Of a stretch of DNA of 23,595 nt, positions 1-6,452 are shown piece by piece. Under the pieces are notes generated by a model. That model ran no database searches, was not told the DNA's origin, and worked only from the letters and a program-made list of their open reading frames with translations. Source of the stretch: Candidatus Zipacnadia bacterium (GTDB taxonomy: Bacteria; Armatimonadota; Zipacnadia; Zipacnadales; Zipacnadaceae); contig JALGTI010000005.1 of assembly GCA_029821455.1 (NCBI GenBank), positions 1 to 23,595 of the forward strand. Reading direction: 5' to 3'. Made by a program: the position numbers and the translations under genes. Every line of letters begins with the position of its first letter. Position 1 is the stretch's first letter.

Positions 1-1
1 G

Positions 2-331
2 ACGCTGGCTATCGGTGGCGAAGGGGAATCCAGCGAGATGCCTGGTCAGGGGCGGTTCCAGGTGACCGAGGACGACCGTCTCTTCGTCTTCTACTATGTC
101 AGCGGCAAGGACGCGGAGGGCAAGGGTATCTCGGAGAACCGGGTGCTGGAGATGTTGCCGGATAACACTCACAGCGAGCCGGTGAAGGTGGCGTTGGAGC
201 ATCCATTCACGAGCTTTATGACCGCGACCTGGCGGGCCGGCTGCGCGCGCTCCAACATACTGGATATCTACGGCAACTGCGCCGGCAAGGGCAACACAAT
301 GTGCTACGCCAGGATCAGGCTGGGGGAGTGA
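2..331 (+). CDS. C-terminal part of a secreted, possibly BNR/sialidase-like protein (5' end outside window)
   Basis: The reading frame is open from the first bases of the window to the TGA at 329-331, so this is the last ~109 residues of a longer protein. The ATG at 38 is probably internal, because the frame continues upstream of it without a stop and shows no ribosome binding site. Visible features are an aromatic strand (LFVFYYVSG) and a C-terminal stretch ending NTMCYARIRL. The alternation of short hydrophobic strands with turns resembles the last blades of BNR/sialidase-type beta-propellers, where 'nrvlel...' and 'mcYarirl' endings are frequent. That assignment is from general appearance only. 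No catalytic motif is visible in the fragment. It is convergent with the minus-strand cluster ending at 662. Confidence 0.6.
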   Translation, partial: TLAIGGEGESSEMPGQGRFQVTEDDRLFVFYYVSGKDAEGKGISENRVLEMLPDNTHSEPVKVALEHPFTSFMTATWRAGCARSNILDIYGNCAGKGNTMCYARIRLGE

Positions 332-574
332 GGATATAGCAGGCCTAGCACAGATACCTCACTTCTGACCGCAAGCCTGGAGGGCCTATGAGCGTGCCAG
401 GTAGACAGTGCCCAACTGCCCTGCGAGGGCGGGAAGCTGCAACTCAAAGAGGCCAGTCTGCTGCGGACATTTGATGGCGTTTGCATTTTCGGGAGTGTAT
501 GCCGTCCGGAAACGGAGGAATTCCGCGCCCTGAATCCGCCAAGGTCAATCTCGATAAAGGGCCGGACAAGCTAA
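332..574 (+). pseudogene. Possible remnant of a glycosidase-like C-terminus (no start codon, one internal stop)
   Basis: This 330-bp gene-poor gap (332-661) is not featureless. In the same frame as the preceding gene, only the TGA at 389-391 interrupts an open stretch running to the TAA at 572-574. The stretch after that stop (392-571, 60 codons) has no ATG, GTG or TTG start. It reads like protein: VDSAQLPCEGGKLQLKEA followed by SLLRTFDG, a pattern reminiscent of the C-terminal beta-sandwich of several large glycosidases. CGA to TGA at 389 would explain the stop. The fragment is short, so chance cannot be excluded. Confidence 0.25.
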
Positions 575-589
575 TGATGGGATGAGTGG

Positions 590-679
590 ATGCGCGTCAA
601 GCGGATTATCTCACTCCTCCTCCCCCTCACCGCCTCGGCCCCGGCCCTATGGCCTGGTGGGCTACACCGGCATACCTAG
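590..679 (+). other. Orphan signal-peptide-like ORF (29 residues)
   Basis: ATG at 590 opens a 29-codon frame ending at TAG 677-679. Residues 1-20 (MRVKRIISLLLPLTASAPAL) have the classic n-region (R, K, R), hydrophobic core and A-x-A-like cleavage site of a Sec signal peptide, but nothing follows it. The last bases overlap the end of the cpsB-like gene on the other strand. It may be the 5' stump of a lost secreted-protein gene or a chance ORF. The ribosome binding site is weak (a GGGATGAG stretch just upstream). Confidence 0.2.
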
Positions 680-1375
680 CACCTCGGCTGGATTGGTCAG
701 CGTAAGCGCCTCAAACAACTCGGGCTTGCGTACGCGGTCAATAATTCGGCGGCAGGGCGAGAGCAGTGGTGGCCTGTGGTAAGGATCATGGGCGTCAGTG
801 GCAATGAGAGTAGCAATCCCCTCGCGGATGAAGTTGAGGGCGAGGTTGCGTACCGTCCGACCCTCGTGGCCCAGGAGGCTGGCGACATTGACCTGTAGCA
901 GAATGCCCCGTTCGGCGAGTGTTTCCATTAACTCCGGCCGGCGGCGGGCCAGTTCACTGCGCTCAGGGTGGGCGATGACGGGGACGTAGCCGGCCAGCTG
1001 CAATTCAAACAATGTTTGCTCAGCAAAGGTAGGCACCCCGAAGAAGGGCAGTTCGATGAGCAGATGCTTGCCGCGTCCGCCGAGGAGGGGAAGCGCTTCC
1101 TCGGAGGCCTGTTGGGGCAGATCGGGCATCAGGGGAATCTCCGCGCCCGGCAGGAGCTCCAGCTCTACGCCTCCAGTGTACAACGCGGCAGTCAAGCGGG
1201 CGACGCGCGCGGCCACGTAGTCCGGCGAGAACGGCTCTCGCGGATCCAGGTGTGGGGTGCAGACCACAGTCCTGATGCCATCTTCGAGGGCCAGGCGTGC
1301 CATCTCAATGGAGGCCTCTACCTCGGAGGGCCCGTCATCAATGCCGGGCAGGATGTGGGAATGGATGTCTATCAT
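662..1375 (-). CDS. CpsB/YwqE-type PHP-domain tyrosine-protein phosphatase
   Basis: A 237-residue protein of the usual length for the CpsB/CapC/YwqE family of Mn-dependent phosphatases, which dephosphorylate bacterial tyrosine kinases that control exopolysaccharide export. Metal-ligand motifs appear in the expected order: H5-S-H7 followed by ILPGIDDGP, TPH at 40-42, GAEI at 77-80, AHPER at 135-139, and TDAH at 193-196. All PHP ligands therefore seem present and the enzyme should be active. It is cytoplasmic, with no signal peptide. No kinase or polysaccharide gene is next to it in the window. It lies 37 bp downstream of the GH123-like gene on the same strand and is probably cotranscribed, although its own Shine-Dalgarno sequence is weak. 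The family call is firm; the specific substrate is inferred. Confidence 0.9.
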   Translation of the reverse strand: MIDIHSHILPGIDDGPSEVEASIEMARLALEDGIRTVVCTPHLDPREPFSPDYVAARVARLTAALYTGGVELELLPGAEIPLMPDLPQQASEEALPLLGGRGKHLLIELPFFGVPTFAEQTLFELQLAGYVPVIAHPERSELARRRPELMETLAERGILLQVNVASLLGHEGRTVRNLALNFIREGIATLIATDAHDPYHRPPLLSPCRRIIDRVRKPELFEALTLTNPAEVLGMPV

Positions 1376-1412
1376 ATCCGGGACCCAGTCTCTGCAAATG
1401 AGCGTGAGAGGC

Positions 1413-4004
1413 TCACTGTTTGCGGTGCCGCAACCTGTGCTGGAGCTGCTCTATTAGCTCGGCAGCACGGGCGCGGGCCTTGAGAAGCGGCTCTACATCA
1501 CTGCAGTGAATTATCTCCAGCGGGACTTGTGTGAGCTCTCTTGCCTCTCTCAGCAATGTCTCGTCGCGTTCAGTAACCCCAACCCCCTGTAATTCCCCCA
1601 CGAGTTGCTCCAGAAGCTTGAGGTATTCGAAGTCGTAGAGGCCGGCGCGGAAGTTCCACAGGCGGAAGGATGCCAGGCGATTGTCAGGGCCGTTGGCGAA
1701 GGCCAGGGCTTCCTTGCCCGCGTAATAGAGCAACGCGCAACTGGCTGAGCCGGGGTCCTGCCAGTTGCTGTAGGGCAGGGTGTCGAGGTCGAGCCACTTC
1801 TCCCAACACGCAACACCGGGGACACCTCGTTCATGCCAGGCGTGGACCGAGTAGATGAGATAACCATCCATACCCCAATGCTTGGCGAACCACCCTTTAT
1901 GGCGCGAAAGCCACACATCCGGCACAAATCCCATATTGTTGTCATACCACCAAATCTTGCAGCCAGCCTGGCGCAACTCTTCGATCTGCTCTCTGACCAG
2001 TGCCCGCTCGGCGATGCACCAGATGTCGCAGGCGTTGGGGAAATAGTCATTACCATAGGTTTGCTCATTGATGGTGCACATTGTGGGGATGCCAAACATC
2101 TCCCGCAGCCGACCAAAATGCTTGGCCATAGTTTCGTAGCCAGAGGGTAACACTTCGTCAAACCCGTAGAAGAAGAAGTTGTCACGAGGGATGCCAAGTT
2201 GCTCCATGCTATTGAGAAATTCTCCATAGCTGCGCCGAAGCCAGTCATCGTCTTGGCTCGCGTGCCAATCGCCTTGGGTAGCCATCTGAAATAGCTGCTG
2301 GCCTAGTTCGCAGTGGTGCTCTATGGTCTCATGGGGGATGAATAGCCCGGGGGGACGTCTAGATCTCTGGAGGTAGCCACCGTATATTCTACCCGGATCA
2401 AGCCCATAGTGGATGAGAGTTGGGCCGTCGGGAACCTTGAGAGCGTCGCCGTCCTCGGTCACTGCTGGTAGCGTTCCACAGGTGGTCTTGAGCGAGAATC
2501 TCTGGGGCATTTCAAAGCGGTAGACGTGCAGGAGAACAGGCACAGTCACAGAGTGCCCGTGTGCATTAACGGTGACCTGTAAGTGGTAGTCGCCAGCGGC
2601 CAGGTTGCGCGGGATTGACACCTCGAGAAGGTAGGGCTGTCGTCTCAGGGCTGGCACCCGGAGCGCATCGGGGGCAGGGTAAAGAATGTCGGGATACCAT
2701 TGCATATCATAAGCGGTTGTCCCTGCTGTTTCGGGTCCTCGGTTCATGAAGCCGAGCGCAAATAGCTTCACACGGTCCGGCGGCAGGGCGGGTGGCAATT
2801 TGACGCCGATGCCGACATCCCGTAGTTCGCGGGACAGTGCAAAGACGATAAGCTGGATACCCACGGATTCGCCCTTGGCGCCAGCCAGTTGGGCAGGTCC
2901 GAAGCTGCCCTCAAAGCGGCTGCCGTACGGCTTCAGGAACTCACTGGGATTGTGCCAGCCGACCACGAATGGGACGCTCGGTGTCGCCTCGGCCAGCACG
3001 CGGCGGGCATCGGCATGGGCCGCCTCCATCACTTGAAGCTCTGCATTGAGGCGAGTAATAAGGTGTTCTACATAAGGGTTGTCGGGGACTATTCGGGCGA
3101 CAGCGCTGTGGGCAGCAGACAGATCCTCCGCCAGAGTACTGAGTTGTGCATGTGCGGATGGCGTGAGGCTGCCAGCCTGCAGGGTCGCCGACAGGCGGTC
3201 CTCCAACTCGGCGCGCAAGTTGATGTACTGGGCCATCTCGGCTTCCAGGCGGGAAGCAGTTGACAGGGCGTCTTGGACGTTCTCCTTGGAGACAGGCAAG
3301 GCGGCCAACCTGCGCTTTTCCGCGTTCAGTGTGGCGTTGAGTTCTGCCAGCTCTGCCTCTCCCACCCCAACATTGCCAAGCAGCGTGATGGCCGCCGCCA
3401 GGCCTTCGAAGTGCGCGCCCAAATCGCGTGTTACGCGGATGTTGTCAATATAGCGCACGTGTTCCTTAGTCGGTGCTTTAGCGTAGAAGCGTATGGACGA
3501 GATTGTCGAAGGGTCGAGGTCTCTACCACCCCTGGCGACGGTCAGCCAGTGGTGGATGTCAAACTGTGCTCTGCGGAGCTCTTGGGGTTGAACCTCAACG
3601 AGGAATCCGACCCTGGAATCCTCAGTGTGGAAGTTGACTCTGGGAGACAGGCCAGTATCTGGAACCGGCTGGAGTGCGGGGTTCCACATGTCAAGTTCCA
3701 CCTGCTCGAACTCACTGAAATCCGCCCACGCCGGCAGGTCAGCCTTGTCGGCACCGCAGTAGGCCCATTCGTGGCCTGGGTGGTAGGTTATTCTAAGCGA
3801 GCGCGCACCATGACTGGCCCAGGTGTCGGCGACTTCAATTGAAGCGCGGTCAGCAGTCCACCGCTCAAGCGCCCCTTCATCCTCAAAATCCTCGATGATG
3901 ACCGTTACTGGCTCCAGCAAAGCGGGACCGTCATTCTCAGCCGTGGCCGTGTGGCTTGAGCCAGCCAAGATACCGAGCATTGTAAGCAAGCATAGACTGC
4001 GCAA
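1413..4004 (-). CDS. Secreted GH123/DUF4091-like glycoside hydrolase with N-terminal jelly-roll domain
   Basis: An 863-residue protein starting at TTG 4004, preceded by a perfect AGGAGG at 4015-4020. Residues 1-22 are a signal peptide (cleavage near ATA|EN). Residues ~30-195 look like a carbohydrate-binding-type jelly roll (EDFEDEGALERW ... YIDNIRVTRD). Residues ~200-340 are alanine- and glutamate-rich and probably helical or coiled coil. Residues ~345-500 form the beta-sandwich usual before GH123 barrels (QPYLLEVSIPRNLAAGDYHL). The barrel follows, with an adjacent Asp-Glu pair at D616/E617 (YGFDE). GH123 N-acetyl-beta-galactosaminidases use such a pair for substrate-assisted catalysis. The C-terminus has the DUF4091 signature RAGLYDFEYLKLLEQL. 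Substrate is probably a beta-linked HexNAc glycan, but the distance to characterised enzymes is unknown. It is the middle gene of a three-gene minus cluster. Confidence 0.8.
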   Translation of the reverse strand: MRSLCLLTMLGILAGSSHTATAENDGPALLEPVTVIIEDFEDEGALERWTADRASIEVADTWASHGARSLRITYHPGHEWAYCGADKADLPAWADFSEFEQVELDMWNPALQPVPDTGLSPRVNFHTEDSRVGFLVEVQPQELRRAQFDIHHWLTVARGGRDLDPSTISSIRFYAKAPTKEHVRYIDNIRVTRDLGAHFEGLAAAITLLGNVGVGEAELAELNATLNAEKRRLAALPVSKENVQDALSTASRLEAEMAQYINLRAELEDRLSATLQAGSLTPSAHAQLSTLAEDLSAAHSAVARIVPDNPYVEHLITRLNAELQVMEAAHADARRVLAEATPSVPFVVGWHNPSEFLKPYGSRFEGSFGPAQLAGAKGESVGIQLIVFALSRELRDVGIGVKLPPALPPDRVKLFALGFMNRGPETAGTTAYDMQWYPDILYPAPDALRVPALRRQPYLLEVSIPRNLAAGDYHLQVTVNAHGHSVTVPVLLHVYRFEMPQRFSLKTTCGTLPAVTEDGDALKVPDGPTLIHYGLDPGRIYGGYLQRSRRPPGLFIPHETIEHHCELGQQLFQMATQGDWHASQDDDWLRRSYGEFLNSMEQLGIPRDNFFFYGFDEVLPSGYETMAKHFGRLREMFGIPTMCTINEQTYGNDYFPNACDIWCIAERALVREQIEELRQAGCKIWWYDNNMGFVPDVWLSRHKGWFAKHWGMDGYLIYSVHAWHERGVPGVACWEKWLDLDTLPYSNWQDPGSASCALLYYAGKEALAFANGPDNRLASFRLWNFRAGLYDFEYLKLLEQLVGELQGVGVTERDETLLREARELTQVPLEIIHCSDVEPLLKARARAAELIEQLQHRLRHRKQ

Positions 4005-4014
4005 AGAACATGAG

Positions 4015-4020
4015 CCTCCT
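4015..4020 (-). promoter_or_regulatory. Strong Shine-Dalgarno (AGGAGG) for the TTG-initiated GH123-like gene
   Basis: AGGAGG on the minus strand lies 10 nt before TTG 4004. The ATG at 4012 is only 3 nt away and is in another frame that soon stops. The signal peptide begins exactly at the TTG frame, so TTG is the better start. Confidence 0.55.
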
Positions 4021-4068
4021 TCTCTAATGACCGGAGTCTGGCCTGTGCCGATTGAGTGACAGCGGGAG

Positions 4069-5382
4069 TTAGTCTGCTAGTTGATTGAGCAACTCCAGAG
4101 TTGTGTTGACCATCGCCGGGCCCGTACCTGGAGCCACCCGGGCCGAGCGGGCCAGGCGCGTCTCATAACCGCCCTGGCCGAAGGCCTCGTCGGTCGGGAC
4201 ATAGCCCACCCAGTCATTGGCTAGCTCCACGGTCATGGTGCGAGCAAAGGGTGACTTTTCCTTAATCTCAAGGCCAATCTGGACGAAGATCTCCCCCGGC
4301 AGACCTGCGATAGCCAGATCAGCGATGCGTAGACCTCCGATCCAGGTGTTCTGCTCCAGCGGCAGCTTGTCAACTTCAATTGCCTCGCGGGCATAGACCT
4401 GCTCCATTTCGCCGTAGTCAGCAGGGTTGTCCAGCACCGCTTGCGCAGCGGCGAGGTCTTCGGGGCTGAGTTCGCGACGGCGAACTGGCAGTTCGGTCAG
4501 CGCTGCGGCGAGGGTGACCTCTTCAAGATAGTCCTCCAGGTGTATCTGGTTCCACTTCTTGAAAGTTTCGGCGGCCAGGACATTGGCGACACGGTCGCAC
4601 TGATAGTGGGGGTAGGGATACTGGGGTGCTGGGCGGGTGAAGTCCCAGTTGTTGATGTCGCCACAGCAGCCGTTGGCCATAATCGCGACAAACTCAGCGC
4701 CGGCCATGCGCTGCAGGGCTGTGGCAAAGCACTCAAAGTAGTCTGCTGATACACTGAGGTCAAACGGGCCGCCGACATAGTGCAGTGAATAGTTGGCAAT
4801 CACCGCAATCGGCTCGCGGTCGGGGGTCTGGATGGCCAGGATTGCGACCTCCGGGTCGGTGGGGCCGGCCGGCTTGACCTTATTGGGGTTCTCATAGCCC
4901 GGGTTCATCTGCACAGTGCCGTCCTTCATCCACCACCGGCGGTTGTAAGTCTCTTCGGGCACGCTGCCGGAGATGTGTCCGAGTACAGCCGGCTGCAGGC
5001 GGTTCTGGGCCAACTTGATACTATCGGCGATCTTATCTGGTGCCCAGCTCATATAGATGTCGTCAGCGTCCTCAATGCCCAGCGCTCCCCTGGTGGCCGG
5101 GCCGGTGTGCGTATGAGTGGCGCAGATCATTATGTTCTGGGGCGGGATGCCGGTCAACTCGCTGGCTCGTTGCTTGATGGGATCTACGTCTTCGCGGACG
5201 AGCACGATCACATCGCACATTACGAAGGCGATGGAAGTCTCATCATTTTCCAGCACCACCGCCTTGGCCAGAAGTGGGTCGGCGACGTCCTGGGCCTTGC
5301 GGTCGTGGAAGTAGCCGACCAGGCTAGTGCCCAATCGCGGCGTGATATCGGTGTATGCGGCACCGGCGCTGAGCTTTGACAT
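4069..5382 (-). CDS. Neutral/alkaline non-lysosomal ceramidase-like hydrolase
   Basis: A 437-residue protein. I start it at ATG 5382 because AAGGGGAG (5389-5396) lies 6 nt upstream and the protein then begins with the family-typical LSAGAAYTDITP. The frame stays open to 5550, but that extension does not look like protein of this family. Ceramidase hallmarks are ATHTHTGP at 88-95 (zinc histidines), NYSLHYVG with H201, NGCCGDINN at 237-245, LPGEIF with E364, and WVGYVPT with Y394, equivalent by eye to the zinc-ligand Glu and Tyr of bacterial neutral ceramidase. It is shorter than classical ~650-residue ceramidases because the C-terminal Ig-like domain is missing. Short versions are common in environmental bacteria and their substrate is not established. 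No signal peptide is visible, which is odd for a ceramidase. Gap to the GH123-like gene is 64 bp. Confidence 0.8.
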   Translation of the reverse strand: MSKLSAGAAYTDITPRLGTSLVGYFHDRKAQDVADPLLAKAVVLENDETSIAFVMCDVIVLVREDVDPIKQRASELTGIPPQNIMICATHTHTGPATRGALGIEDADDIYMSWAPDKIADSIKLAQNRLQPAVLGHISGSVPEETYNRRWWMKDGTVQMNPGYENPNKVKPAGPTDPEVAILAIQTPDREPIAVIANYSLHYVGGPFDLSVSADYFECFATALQRMAGAEFVAIMANGCCGDINNWDFTRPAPQYPYPHYQCDRVANVLAAETFKKWNQIHLEDYLEEVTLAAALTELPVRRRELSPEDLAAAQAVLDNPADYGEMEQVYAREAIEVDKLPLEQNTWIGGLRIADLAIAGLPGEIFVQIGLEIKEKSPFARTMTVELANDWVGYVPTDEAFGQGGYETRLARSARVAPGTGPAMVNTTLELLNQLAD

Positions 5383-5388
5383 ATCGTT

Positions 5389-5396
5389 CTCCCCTT
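5389..5396 (-). promoter_or_regulatory. Shine-Dalgarno deciding the ceramidase-like start
   Basis: AAGGGGAG on the minus strand, 6 nt before ATG 5382. It supports the internal start over the longer open frame reaching 5550. Confidence 0.55.
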
Positions 5397-5517
5397 TGGG
5401 TAGTGTGAGAGTGGCGGTAGAATTAGCCAAGCTGTTTCGATGCACCTTCACAGGCCGGATACAAGTCTGCTGAGAGCGGCTTATGGCTGGGGGGTGGCCG
5501 ATCAGCCCGAGGTTTGC

Positions 5518-5547
5518 TTGACGGTAGGGAGGACATTCGTGTAGAAT
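5518..5547 (+). promoter_or_regulatory. Candidate sigma-70 promoter for secG-HIT genes
   Basis: TTGACG (5518-5523) and TAGAAT (5542-5547) are separated by 18 bp. Each hexamer matches consensus at 5 of 6 positions. It points toward secG, with a predicted start near 5554 and a ~115-nt leader. It lies in the 286-bp divergent gap between the ceramidase-like gene and secG. No equally good minus-strand promoter was seen there. Confidence 0.45.
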
Positions 5548-5580
5548 CATCGAACTGATAGGTGATGTGAGGCAATGGCG

Positions 5581-5609
5581 GTGCCACAGGGCCTTGCATA
5601 TTGTATAAC
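5581..5609 (+). promoter_or_regulatory. Second, weaker candidate promoter upstream of secG
   Basis: GTGCCA (5581-5586) and TATAAC (5604-5609) are 17 bp apart. The -10 matches consensus at 5 of 6 positions and the -35 at 4 of 6. It would give a ~50-nt leader for secG and may act in tandem with the promoter at 5518-5547. Confidence 0.3.
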
Positions 5610-5668
5610 GAGTGATGCTTTGGTAGCAGCAGGCAAATAGGGCGACTTGAAGACAGGTGAATCTGAGT

Positions 5669-5902
5669 ATGCAATATGTAGTGGCGGCAATCGCGCTAAT
5701 CAGCGGAATTGGAATAATCTTGGCGGTGATGTTTCAGTCGAAACAGGCTGATGGCTTTTCGGCGGCGTTGGGCGGGGCGGATTCGTCTCAGTTCAAGGCA
5801 GGCAGTGCGGAAGAGCGCCTTGACAAGCTGGCGAAGGTTGCCTCAGTAGTCTGGATAATCGCCTGCATCATTGGGGCATTGCTGTGGTACGCCGGTCGCT
5901 AG
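5669..5902 (+). CDS. secG: Preprotein translocase subunit SecG
   Basis: A 77-residue protein from ATG 5669, chosen because AGGTGA (5655-5660) lies 8 nt upstream. A GTG at 5657 would add four residues but has a poorer site. It has the SecG layout: a first transmembrane helix (~residues 3-22), the conserved cytoplasmic loop with QSKQADGFSAALGG, then a second helix near the C-terminus (VWIIACIIGALLWY). SecG is the small accessory subunit of the SecYEG channel and assists SecA-driven export. Length and topology are normal. It is followed after 16 bp by the HIT gene and is likely cotranscribed with it. Several secreted proteins in this window would use this channel. Confidence 0.92.
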   Translation: MQYVVAAIALISGIGIILAVMFQSKQADGFSAALGGADSSQFKAGSAEERLDKLAKVASVVWIIACIIGALLWYAGR

Positions 5903-5918
5903 CTAGGGGAGGCCACAG

Positions 5919-6434
5919 TTGCGGCATCTGTGGGCGCCATGGCGAATGGAATACGTCACAGATTCGAAGGCTGAGGGCTGCATCTTCTGTGCAATGGCTC
6001 AGGCAGAGGATGACGAACAGAACCATATCATATATCGCGGCGCGCACAGCTTTGTTGTCCTGAATGCCTTTCCGTACAATAGTGGACACTTGATGATCGT
6101 ACCGTATGCACACGTAAGTGATATTCTTGATTTGAATGGTGAGCAGTTATGTGACATAATGTCTGTGGCCAGGCTGTGCTGCAAGGCGCTGGGGAGATAT
6201 GCGCGGCCAGAAGGCATCAACCTGGGGATGAATATCGGACGTGCGGCCGGCGCGGGGATAGATGAGCACGTTCATCTGCACATCGTACCACGCTGGACCG
6301 GGGATACGAACTATATGACAGCAGTGGGCGACACGCGGGTTGTGCCGCAGTCGCTTGAGGAGACTGCGGCGAGCCTCAGGCCGATCTTGAGAGAGTTGGC
6401 GTCTGAGCTGGCTGGTTCAGATGACAGTGAGTAG
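5919..6434 (+). CDS. HIT-family nucleotide hydrolase/phosphorylase (Ap4A-type)
   Basis: A 171-residue protein with a TTG start at 5919, backed by AGGGGAGG (5905-5912) 6 nt upstream and by the N-terminus LWAPWRMEYV, which is the standard beginning of this HIT subfamily. The histidine triad is H117-V-H119-L-H121 (HVHLHIVPRW), with the middle or last His as nucleophile in the family. C21-x-x-C24 (CIFC) is a likely zinc or structural pair found in the same subgroup. Members hydrolyse or phosphorolyse dinucleoside polyphosphates or AMP-linked compounds in the cytoplasm. The true substrate cannot be read from sequence. All key residues are present. It sits between secG and the Ig-like gene, with an 18-bp gap to the latter, probably in one transcript. 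Confidence 0.92.
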   Translation: MRHLWAPWRMEYVTDSKAEGCIFCAMAQAEDDEQNHIIYRGAHSFVVLNAFPYNSGHLMIVPYAHVSDILDLNGEQLCDIMSVARLCCKALGRYARPEGINLGMNIGRAAGAGIDEHVHLHIVPRWTGDTNYMTAVGDTRVVPQSLEETAASLRPILRELASELAGSDDSE

Positions 6435-6452
6435 AGGAGAGGGGCAGAGATT

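Noticed and set aside
5383..5550. Longer N-terminus for the ceramidase-like protein
   Set aside because: Better Shine-Dalgarno and family-typical N-terminus at 5382; the extension reads as non-coding.
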